This document shows, one piece after another, positions 32,342 to 38,269 of a stretch of DNA of 38,269 nt. A program made the position numbers and the translations under genes. The first letter of the stretch is position 1; each line of letters begins with the position of its first letter. The stretch comes from Hyalangium gracile (lineage in GTDB: Bacteria; Myxococcota; Myxococcia; Myxococcales; Myxococcaceae): positions 1 to 38,269 of the forward strand of contig NZ_JAHXBG010000048.1 in NCBI RefSeq assembly GCF_020103725.1. Direction: 5' to 3'. The notes beneath the pieces were generated by a model. It worked only from the letters and a program-made list of their open reading frames with translations. It searched no databases and was not told the origin of the DNA.

Positions 32342-33193
32342 ATGGCCTGGTTCTCCAAGAAGCCCCGTATCTCCACCCGCCAGGAGCCCACCGCTGAAGA
32401 ACAGCCCTCGCGCATGCAGGGCTTGTGGGCCAAGTGCGAGAGCTGTGACGAGATCATCTACCGGCAGGAGCTGGAGAAGAACTGGATGGTGTGCCCGCAC
32501 TGCGAGCACCACCACCCGTGGACGGCGCGCGCCCGGCTGGGCGGCCTGCTGGATCCGGACAGCTTCGAGGAGTTCGACAAGGAGCTGGAGCCGCAGGATC
32601 CGCTCGGGTTCGCCGACTCGAAGAAGTACAAGGACCGGCTCAAGTCCACGCGCAAGAACCTGGGAGAGAACGACGCGTTCATCTCCGGGGTGGGCCGCAT
32701 CGAGGGCCACCAGGTGTCGGTGGGCTGCTTCGTGTTCGAGTTCATGGGCGGCTCCATGGGCTCGGTGGTGGGCGAGAAGGTGACGCGCGTGTTCGAGCGC
32801 GCGTACGAGCTGAAGTGCTCGGCGCTGATCTTCTCGGCCTCCGGCGGCGCGCGCATGCAGGAGGGCATCTTCTCGCTGATGCAGATGGCGAAGACGTCCG
32901 CGGCCATCGCGCGGTTCCGCACCGGCAACAAGCCCTACGTCTCGGTGATGCTGCACCCGACGACGGGCGGCGTGGCGGCCTCGTTCGCCTGGCTGGGGGA
33001 CATCATCCTGGCCGAGCCCAAGGCGCTCATCGGCTTCGCGGGCCCGCGCGTCATCGAGCAGACGATCCGCCAGAAGCTCCCGGAGGGCTTCCAGCGCTCG
33101 GAGTTCCTGCTGGAGCACGGGATGATCGACGCCATCGTCCCGCGCAAGGAATTGCGGACGAAGCTGGGGCAGGTCCTCGGCCTGCTGGGCTGA
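32342..33193 (+). CDS. accD: Acetyl-CoA carboxylase carboxyltransferase subunit beta
   Basis: A 283-residue subunit that, with AccA, transfers carboxyl from biotin to acetyl-CoA to give malonyl-CoA. It has the N-terminal four-cysteine zinc finger (C32, C35, C51, C54 in CESC and CPHC), RLGGLLDPDSFEEFD, FEFMGGSMGSVVGEK, FSASGGARMQEGIFSLMQMAKTSAA and IGFAGPRVIEQTIRQKLPEGFQ, all diagnostic. The ATG at 32342 (MAWFSKKPRI) is the usual start; a TTG 13 codons upstream is not needed. The message may be separate from the cAMP genes (67-base gap containing TTGACG at 32303). folC, a common partner, is absent. Confidence 0.95.
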   Translation: MAWFSKKPRISTRQEPTAEEQPSRMQGLWAKCESCDEIIYRQELEKNWMVCPHCEHHHPWTARARLGGLLDPDSFEEFDKELEPQDPLGFADSKKYKDRLKSTRKNLGENDAFISGVGRIEGHQVSVGCFVFEFMGGSMGSVVGEKVTRVFERAYELKCSALIFSASGGARMQEGIFSLMQMAKTSAAIARFRTGNKPYVSVMLHPTTGGVAASFAWLGDIILAEPKALIGFAGPRVIEQTIRQKLPEGFQRSEFLLEHGMIDAIVPRKELRTKLGQVLGLLG

Positions 33194-33222
33194 GCCCGCT
33201 CCTCTCTCCAAGAACCTGGGAA

Positions 33223-33415
33223 AGCGCTGCCCTGAGGGACGGGGTTGGCGCCCGGTGCCGTGCACGCGGCTCGTCTTCCGGTGCCAGCGCTCCAGGGCAG
33301 CTTGGAACCCGAGCGATCCCTCCCCACTGTCTGGCCGCCAATCGGGGGAAGCGCTGCGCGACGTTTCCCACCCGACGAGGCAGGGCGAGCCGGGTGGGGG
33401 GAATGTGCCAGCGCT
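33223..33415. promoter_or_regulatory. Four evenly spaced AGCGCT palindromes upstream of the nucleotide-sugar dehydratase
   Basis: AGCGCT occurs at 33223-33228, 33286-33291, 33350-33355 and 33410-33415, with spacings of 63, 64 and 60 bases, close to six helical turns. The second and fourth share GTGCCAGCGCT; the first and third share an AAGCGCTGC core. The array fills most of the 238-base gap 33194-33431, which holds no convincing gene. It may be an operator array; the binding protein is unknown. Confidence 0.35.
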
Positions 33416-33431
33416 TGGGGGAGGAGAACCG

Positions 33432-35396
33432 ATGGCGCAAGGAGTGATCGGAGAAGTTCTTCCGGGGGCCGATCGTCCAGGCGATCCGTGGGATGGGAGT
33501 CCACGGTGGTCGCCCCACTTCCGCTCGCTGTACGTCCTGGTGCTGGACGGGGCGATCACGGTGGGGGCCCTCTTCTGCGCGGCGCTGGTGCGCTTCGATG
33601 GGACGATGCCCGCGCAGTGGCAGGCGGCGCTCGAGCAGCGGTTGCCGTTGCTGCTCGCGCTGCGCCTGGCCGCGGTGATCGGGTTCGGGCTGCACCGCTG
33701 GTCCTTCCGCAGCTCGGGGCTGAGCGAGGCGGGGCGGCTCGTCATGGCCAACGCCCTGGCCACGGTGGCGTTCGAGGCCAGCCGGTCCTTCTTCCACTTC
33801 GAGCCCCTGCCGCGCTCGGTGATCGCGCTGGAGTTCTTCTTCACCACGACGCTGATGGGCGTCTACCGGTTCGCCCCGCGGATGGCGCGGCAGTGGTACC
33901 TGGATCAGCGGCGCTCGCGGGCGCGCGGCGCGCGGCGGACGATCATCGTCGGGGCGGGCAGCGCGGGAGATCTGCTGCTGCGCGATCTGCTGAGCACGCC
34001 GGAGGGCCCGTGGCACGTCATCGGGCTGGTGGACGACGATCCGGGCAAGCGCGGCACGTTCCTCAACGGCAAGCCGGTGCTCGGGTCCATCGAGGCGCTG
34101 CCGGAGCTGGTGACGAAGCACCGCGTGAGCCAGGTGCTGATCGCCATCCCCCGCCTGTCCCCCGAGCGCATCCGGCACATCCTGGGCCTGTGCAAGCACC
34201 AGAGCGTGAGCTTCAAGATCATCCCCGCCTCGTTCGCGTGGCTCGATCAGAAGATCACCGCGGCGATGCTGCACGATCTCAGCCCGGAGCACCTGCTGCC
34301 CCGGGACGCCATCGCGTTCGACCAGGAGGAGATGCACAAGCTGGTCGCGGGGCGCCGCATCCTCGTCACCGGAGGAGCGGGCTCCATCGGCAGTGAGATC
34401 GCGCGCCAGGTGGCGGGGCACGCGCCCGCCTCGCTCGTGCTGCTGGACATCAACGAGAACGAGCTCTACCTGCTGGTGCGCCAGCTCCAGGAGCGCCACC
34501 CGCAGCTGAAGGTGAGCTCCATCGTGGCGGACATCCGGGACCTGGACCGGCTGATGCGGGTGGGCCTGGAGCACCGGCCGCAGTACGTGTTCCACGCGGC
34601 GGCGCACAAGCACGTGCCGCTGATGGAGGACTCGCCCGAGGAGGCCATCAAGAACAACGTCTTCGGGACCCAGAACGTGGCGCTGATGGCGGACGCCTGT
34701 GGCGCGGAGCGCTTCGTGCTCATCTCCACGGACAAGGCGGTCCATCCCAGCTCGGTGATGGGGGCGTCCAAGCGGCTGGCGGAGATGGTCATCCGTGACA
34801 TCGCGAGCCACTCGCGCACGGCCTTCACGGCGGTCCGCTTCGGCAACGTGCTCGGCTCGGCCGGCAGCGTGGTGCCCCTGTTCAAGCAGCAGATCCAGCG
34901 CGGCGGGCCCGTCACGGTGACGCACCCGGACTGCACCCGCTACTTCATGACGATCCCCGAGGCGGTGGGGCTCGTGGTGATGGCGGGGCTGGGGGGCTAC
35001 GGGGAGCTGTGCATCCTCGACATGGGGGCGCCGGTGCGCATCGCCGAGCTCGCCGCGAACATGATCACCATGGCGGGCATGGTGGTGGGCAAGGACATCG
35101 CCATCGTCTACACGGGGCTGCGTCCCGGGGAGAAGCTCGAGGAGACGCTGCTGAGCGAGGAGGAGGAGCGCACCCACCAGGTGCGCAACCGCATCAAGGT
35201 GGCCCAGAGCCCGGCGCCGCCGCCGGACTTCCACGAGCGGCTCGAGCGGCTGGGGCGGGCCGCGCGCGCCGGTGACGTGCTGGGCGTGAAGCTCGCGCTC
35301 TGCGGCCTCATCCCGACGTACACCCCGTCGAAGCTCGGCGGTGCGGTCCCCGTGGCGGACCAGACCTCGAGCGCTCAGTTCCGGGTCGTGCAGTAG
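33432..35396 (+). CDS. WbpM/CapD-type membrane nucleotide-sugar 4,6-dehydratase
   Basis: A 654-residue protein of the WbpM/FlaA1/CapD group, which converts UDP-GlcNAc to 4-keto-6-deoxy intermediates for surface polysaccharides. Four N-terminal membrane helices (about 32-150) precede a CoA-binding-like Rossmann fold (TIIVGAGSAGD, 170-180) and a second SDR fold (ILVTGGAGSIGSE, about 309-321). The active site STDKAVHPSS-VMGASK gives M443 and K447, the Met-Lys version of the SDR YxxxK typical of this group. The ATG at 33432 is preceded by GGAGGAG; an earlier in-frame GTG gives no membrane helix. It lies in a polysaccharide context with the right-end dehydrogenase and acyltransferases. Confidence 0.92.
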   Translation: MAQGVIGEVLPGADRPGDPWDGSPRWSPHFRSLYVLVLDGAITVGALFCAALVRFDGTMPAQWQAALEQRLPLLLALRLAAVIGFGLHRWSFRSSGLSEAGRLVMANALATVAFEASRSFFHFEPLPRSVIALEFFFTTTLMGVYRFAPRMARQWYLDQRRSRARGARRTIIVGAGSAGDLLLRDLLSTPEGPWHVIGLVDDDPGKRGTFLNGKPVLGSIEALPELVTKHRVSQVLIAIPRLSPERIRHILGLCKHQSVSFKIIPASFAWLDQKITAAMLHDLSPEHLLPRDAIAFDQEEMHKLVAGRRILVTGGAGSIGSEIARQVAGHAPASLVLLDINENELYLLVRQLQERHPQLKVSSIVADIRDLDRLMRVGLEHRPQYVFHAAAHKHVPLMEDSPEEAIKNNVFGTQNVALMADACGAERFVLISTDKAVHPSSVMGASKRLAEMVIRDIASHSRTAFTAVRFGNVLGSAGSVVPLFKQQIQRGGPVTVTHPDCTRYFMTIPEAVGLVVMAGLGGYGELCILDMGAPVRIAELAANMITMAGMVVGKDIAIVYTGLRPGEKLEETLLSEEEERTHQVRNRIKVAQSPAPPPDFHERLERLGRAARAGDVLGVKLALCGLIPTYTPSKLGGAVPVADQTSSAQFRVVQ

Positions 35397-35406
35397 GCCG
35401 GAGCCC

Positions 35407-35418
35407 GGAGCCGGCTCC
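35407..35418. terminator. Palindrome after the dehydratase gene
   Basis: GGAGCCGGCTCC is a perfect 12-bp palindrome beginning 11 bases after the dehydratase stop; further GGAGCC copies (35428-35439) and a G/C run (about 35451-35466) fill the 83-base gap. The centre leaves no loop, so a real hairpin would use the outer copies. A terminator or processing role is possible but weakly supported. Confidence 0.3.
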
Positions 35419-35479
35419 AGACGGGCGGAGCCTGGAGCCCACGGCAGGGGGCCGGGGGGGCCCCGGAAGGGCAAGCGTC

Positions 35480-35887
35480 ATGCGTCGTACGCGAGGTTGG
35501 GTCACCGTCATCATGCGACTGACGGTGCTGGTGGCGGGAGCTGCATCCGGGCAGGAGGCGGTCGGAGCGGGAGAGAAGACGCTGCAGGAAGTGCGCTGTG
35601 GTGACACGATCACCCGGAGCACCCGGCTCACCCGAGATCTCGAGTGTCCAGGTACACCCGTGCCCGCGCGGCGGGTCGCCAGCGCGGGTGTCGTCCGCGA
35701 TCTCGGTGGCTATACCGTGCGCCGAACCGGGGAGGACACGTTCGGCACGGAGGGCATCGCCGTCGAGGCCGACAGCACGGTGAGGAACGGGACGATCCGA
35801 GGGTTCGGCCTGGGGTACGTGCTCGACGGCGGCAGCCACGTGACGCTGTCCCGGCTCACGTTCATCGACAACACGGTGGCCGCCTGA
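35480..35887 (+). CDS. Short secreted right-handed beta-helix-like protein, possibly truncated
   Basis: A 135-residue protein with a signal-like N-terminus (VIMRLTVLVAGAASGQEA; an ATG at 35513 is an alternative start). After CGDTITRSTRLTRDLECPG it shows GVVRDLGGYTVRR, VEADSTVRNGTIRGFGLGYVLDGGSHVTLSRLTFIDN, the repeating strand pattern of NosD/pectate-lyase-type parallel beta-helix proteins. Such proteins usually have many more coils; this one stops after about three, just past FIDN. It may be a 3'-truncated remnant. Two cysteines could bond near the N-terminal cap. It converges with the acyltransferase gene at a hairpin. Confidence 0.6.
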   Translation: MRRTRGWVTVIMRLTVLVAGAASGQEAVGAGEKTLQEVRCGDTITRSTRLTRDLECPGTPVPARRVASAGVVRDLGGYTVRRTGEDTFGTEGIAVEADSTVRNGTIRGFGLGYVLDGGSHVTLSRLTFIDNTVAA

Positions 35888-35896
35888 AGCATGGGA

Positions 35897-35931
35897 GGGT
35901 GCCTCGGTCCGCGCTCAGCGGCGAGGCACCC
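35897..35931. terminator. Hairpin between convergent beta-helix and acyltransferase genes
   Basis: GGGTGCCTCG (35897-35906) and CGAGGCACCC (35922-35931) form a perfect 10-bp stem around 15 bases. The loop contains the acyltransferase stop codon (35915-35917). The dyad sits just beyond the beta-helix stop and could terminate both transcripts; there is no U-run on either side. Confidence 0.55.
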
Positions 35932-36889
35932 GGTAGGCCGGGAAGTAGTTGTCGGCGGTGTGGGTCTCCGCGAGACGGGAGTACACCGCCGGCTCGCAGA
36001 TGATCTCGTGGGTGCGGAGGCGGAAGCTCGCGTTGGAGAAGCCCCGCTTGAAGTCCTCGAGGCCGTCCCCCGGCTGGATGCCTCCCCCCAGGTTGAGGGG
36101 GAGCCCGAGCTGGGAGGAGAGCTCGGTCAGCGCCACGAAGACGTTCTTGGCGGGGGAGCGGGCCAGGTCCGCGTTCGCCGTACCGCCCAGGTAGTAGTGC
36201 AGCACGCCGTCGCTGGCGACGCCGATCGCCGCGGAGGCGATGTGGCCCTCCGGCGCGCGAGTCATCGCCAGCCAGGCGGCGGGGGAGCAGAGCAGGCTCT
36301 CGAAGTACGCGTCCGAGAAGAAGTACCGGGAGCTCGCCTCGTCGCGGACCATGGTCTGCCGGTAGAGCTCCTTGAAGCACTCGCGCTCCTCGAGCGAGGC
36401 CTCGAGCACCGGGCGGCAGGTGTTCACGAAGCCCAGGCGGAAGTTGCGTCGCAGGTGCCGGCGGTGCGTCTCCCGGAAGGTGATGGGGCGGCGGGAGTCG
36501 ATGAAGAACACCTCGTTGCGCTCCGTGCCCTCCGCGAAGCAGCGGGGGCCCATGATGCGGTCGCGCACGAAGATGCTGACCAGCTCGGTGCCCTTCCAGT
36601 CCACCGCGTGCTTGGGCACCTCGCGCAGCCGGTCCATCACCCCACCGGGATAGCCATAGGGGGAGACGGCGTCGCGATAGGGCGTGCCCGGGATGGGCCG
36701 GACGATGAGCGGGAGGAACAGCGCGCCCTCCGGGCCGCCGTCGATGATGAGGGTGTGCGTGACGCCCTCCGCGCGCAGGTGGTGCTCCGAGCGGAAGTAG
36801 TCCGTGGACAGCGCCAGCTTGCCTTCATCGGGGCTCAGGATGGCCCTCAAGTGCGTCGTCACCATGTCCGCAGCTCTCTCCGTTCCCAT
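35915..36889 (-). CDS. GNAT/FemAB-like N-acyltransferase, paralogue 2
   Basis: A 324-residue protein of the FemAB-like GNAT (Acetyltransf_6) type. It has PYRDAVSPYGYPGGV and, towards the end, the family's typical NLGGGIQPGDGLEDFKRGFSN, which is the conserved acyl-CoA-fold part. Members acylate amino sugars or cell-wall/polysaccharide precursors; the substrate here is unknown. It is cytoplasmic by prediction. It lies 62 bases downstream of a close paralogue on the same strand and then a nucleotide-sugar dehydrogenase, which points to modification of a uronic-acid- or amino-sugar-containing glycan. The ATG at 36889 is used; another ATG at 36865 is possible. Confidence 0.78.
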   Translation of the reverse strand: MGTERAADMVTTHLRAILSPDEGKLALSTDYFRSEHHLRAEGVTHTLIIDGGPEGALFLPLIVRPIPGTPYRDAVSPYGYPGGVMDRLREVPKHAVDWKGTELVSIFVRDRIMGPRCFAEGTERNEVFFIDSRRPITFRETHRRHLRRNFRLGFVNTCRPVLEASLEERECFKELYRQTMVRDEASSRYFFSDAYFESLLCSPAAWLAMTRAPEGHIASAAIGVASDGVLHYYLGGTANADLARSPAKNVFVALTELSSQLGLPLNLGGGIQPGDGLEDFKRGFSNASFRLRTHEIICEPAVYSRLAETHTADNYFPAYRVPRR

Positions 36890-36951
36890 CGCAAGATCAC
36901 CGTCCGGACAAGCGCCCGGTTACGCACCGAGGCCGCGCTCGGCGTGGGGCT

Positions 36952-37905
36952 TCATCCGGGCCGCGGGGCACGGTAGGCGGGGAAGTAGTCCGTTCGCGCT
37001 CGCTCCGCCGACAGCCGCTCATACGTCTCTGGATCGCAGATGAGCTCGTGCGTGTAGAAGCGGGAGGTCGCGTTGGCGAAGCCCCGCTTGAACTTCTCGA
37101 TGCCATCTCCCGGGTGAACGCCTCCTCCCAGGTGCACCGGAGCCTTGAGCTTCGCGGAGAGCTCGACCATCACCGGGATGTCATTCTTGGCCGGCGACTG
37201 CGCGAGGTACGGATCCGAGGTCCCTCCGATGTAGTTGTGCAGGTAGCCGTCGCTGAGGACGGCGATGGCCGAGGAGGCGACCTGGCCATCCGGAGCGCGG
37301 GTCGTCACCAGCCAGGCGACGGGGGAGGAGAACGCCTCCGCGAACCACGTGTCCGAGAAGTAGTACCGGGCGGTCGCCTCGTTGCGGGCCATGGTCTGCC
37401 GGTAGACGCGCTTGAGCTCCTCGCGCTGCTCGGGCGAGGACTCCGGCGCGGGGCAGTACGTCGTCTCATAGCCGAGCCGGGCGTTGCGGCGGATGTCCGC
37501 GCCGTGGTCCTTGCGGAACTTCACGGGGAGACTGCTGTCGATGAGGCTCACCTCGATCCGGGCGGTTCCTCCCGCGAAGCAGCACGGGCCGCCGATGCGG
37601 TCACGGACGAAGATGCTGACCAGCTCGGTGGCTGTCCAGTCAACCGCGTGCTTGGGCACCTCGCGCAGCCCGTCCAGGACTCCGCCGGGGAAGCCATAGG
37701 GAGAGATGGCATCGCGGTAGGGCGTGCCCTCGATGGGCCGGACGACGAGGGGGATGCGCAGTGTGCCCTCCGGGCCGCCGTCGATGACGAGGGTGTGCGT
37801 GACACCCTCCGCGCGCAGGTGGTGCTCCGAGCGGAAGTAGTCCTCCGACCGGGCGGACCTTCCCGCGTCAGGGACCAGGAGGGCCCTCATTGGCGTCGTG
37901 CTCAT
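36952..37905 (-). CDS. GNAT/FemAB-like N-acyltransferase, paralogue 1
   Basis: A 317-residue protein of the same type as its downstream neighbour, with YFRSEHHLRAEGVTHTLVID, PYRDAISPYGFPGG, VDWTATELVSIFVRDR and the closing VHLGGGVHPGDGIEKFKRGFAN. The N-terminal half is nearly the same as the neighbour's while the middle and C-terminal half differ more, so the pair arose by duplication. The ATG at 37905 lies two bases after the dehydrogenase TAG (37908-37910), so it is translated from the dehydrogenase message. An internal ATG at 37890 is the alternative start. Likely acts on the nucleotide-sugar product or a later glycan; substrate unknown. Confidence 0.8.
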   Translation of the reverse strand: MSTTPMRALLVPDAGRSARSEDYFRSEHHLRAEGVTHTLVIDGGPEGTLRIPLVVRPIEGTPYRDAISPYGFPGGVLDGLREVPKHAVDWTATELVSIFVRDRIGGPCCFAGGTARIEVSLIDSSLPVKFRKDHGADIRRNARLGYETTYCPAPESSPEQREELKRVYRQTMARNEATARYYFSDTWFAEAFSSPVAWLVTTRAPDGQVASSAIAVLSDGYLHNYIGGTSDPYLAQSPAKNDIPVMVELSAKLKAPVHLGGGVHPGDGIEKFKRGFANATSRFYTHELICDPETYERLSAERARTDYFPAYRAPRPG

Positions 37906-37907
37906 GC

Positions 37908-38269
37908 CTAGGCCTTCATGATCTTCTCGCGCCCCAGGCCCACAGGCTTCGTGGCGTTGCGCGTGTCGATGACACACTGGGACCGCTGCACCACCATGGC
38001 GTAGTCGATGCACGAGTGGTCCGTGAGGATGACCACCGCGTCGTACTCGCCCAGCATCTCCGGAGACAGCGGCACCGACGTCAGCTCGTAGTGGAAGCCG
38101 TGGCCCTTCTCCAGCCTCGGCACGTACGGATCGTGGTAGCGGACCTCGGCGCCCCGCTCCTTGAGCAGCGAGATGACCCGGAGGCTCGGGCTCTCGCGCA
38201 TGTCGTCGATGTCCTTCTTGTAGGCCGCGCCCAGGCACAGCACCTTGGCGCCATTCAGCGTCTTCTTGC
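37908..38269 (-). CDS. Nucleotide-sugar 6-dehydrogenase (UDP-GlcNAc dehydrogenase-like), C-terminal part, 5' truncated by window edge
   Basis: The reverse-strand frame enters at the right edge and ends with TAG at 37908-37910, giving about 119 residues of the C-terminal UDP-binding domain (GAAYKKDIDDMRESPSL, YHDPYVPRL, VVILTDHS). It is the inverted counterpart of the left-end gene, with 11 differences in 111 shared residues (for example S/C at 78, T/M at 83 and L/P at 100, counting from the valine at 38243). This copy is followed two bases later by the acyltransferase pair, unlike the left copy, which is followed by a strong hairpin and the TldD gene. Catalytic residues lie outside the window. 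Confidence 0.85.
   Translation of the reverse strand, partial: KKTLNGAKVLCLGAAYKKDIDDMRESPSLRVISLLKERGAEVRYHDPYVPRLEKGHGFHYELTSVPLSPEMLGEYDAVVILTDHSCIDYAMVVQRSQCVIDTRNATKPVGLGREKIMKA
37908..38269. repeat. Right arm of the long inverted repeat at the window ends
   Basis: Inverted partner of 1-362. The outermost 72 bases after the first position match the left arm exactly; the arms then differ by scattered, mostly synonymous changes. The repeat ends with the gene's stop codon: sequence beyond it is unrelated on the two sides. Confidence 0.9.

Noticed and set aside
33246-33266. Sigma-54 promoter (GG-N10-GC) upstream of the WbpM/CapD-like gene
   Set aside because: The GG and GC elements are not ten bases apart and the TTGC part is not matched.
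33051-35474. An 807-codon reverse-strand open frame opposite the WbpM/CapD-like gene and accD
   Set aside because: It overlaps two well-supported forward genes, has low-complexity His/Arg/Gln/Leu composition and no recognisable motif.

Overview
The window is high-GC DNA that reads as a myxobacterium of the Cystobacterineae (Archangium/Cystobacter/Myxococcus relatives). Supporting signs are the MglA-type GTPase, a DUF4388 protein, an ADYC-domain protein, a very large Ser/Thr kinase fused to STAND and SUMF1-like modules, a CHASE2 adenylate cyclase and dense GC3-rich genes with gaps mostly under 150 bp. The assignment is an inference from gene content; no rRNA, tRNA, insertion sequence, phage gene or CRISPR array was seen. 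No gene-free stretch exceeds 300 bases.

Layout. The two ends (1-362 and 37908-38269) are inverted, near-identical 3' parts of a nucleotide-sugar (probably UDP-GlcNAc) 6-dehydrogenase gene, so both ends of the window lie inside copies of one repeated gene. From the left: an exported TldD-like metalloprotease; a leftward set of phosphomutase-like enzyme, lipoprotein peptidase and CpdA-like phosphodiesterase; a DUF4388 protein; then a leftward block 15531->5981 of anhMurNAc kinase, MglA-like GTPase, kinase-STAND-SUMF1 receptor, secreted ADYC protein and secreted CHAT protease. The boundaries around the last three genes are full of inverted repeats, one of which buries a ribosome-binding site. 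A DUF2314 protein separates anmK from its pathway partner murQ, which follows rpmB. Next come an FAD-dependent desaturase-like enzyme, a HAD phosphatase, and a 1679-residue lipoprotein built from 13 CARDB repeats.

The right half has a tightly overlapped purM-purN-DUF523 operon, a compact cyclic-nucleotide signalling set (CHASE2 adenylate cyclase, CRP-like receptor, MBL-fold phosphodiesterase), accD, and a surface-polysaccharide end: a WbpM/CapD-type nucleotide-sugar dehydratase, a short beta-helix protein, two tandem GNAT/FemAB-like acyltransferases and the right-end dehydrogenase.

How they work together. AnmK converts anhydroMurNAc to MurNAc-6-phosphate and MurQ cleaves that to GlcNAc-6-phosphate, giving a wall-recycling pathway. 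The cyclase, CRP-like protein and phosphodiesterase can make, sense and destroy cAMP, with a second, CpdA-like phosphodiesterase far to the left. The kinase/ADYC/CHAT block is the best candidate for an undescribed system: the kinase and STAND domains are predicted cytoplasmic, while the SUMF1-like domain, the ADYC protein and the CHAT protease are all predicted outside the inner membrane. All functions are inferred from motifs read by eye; no database search was run.
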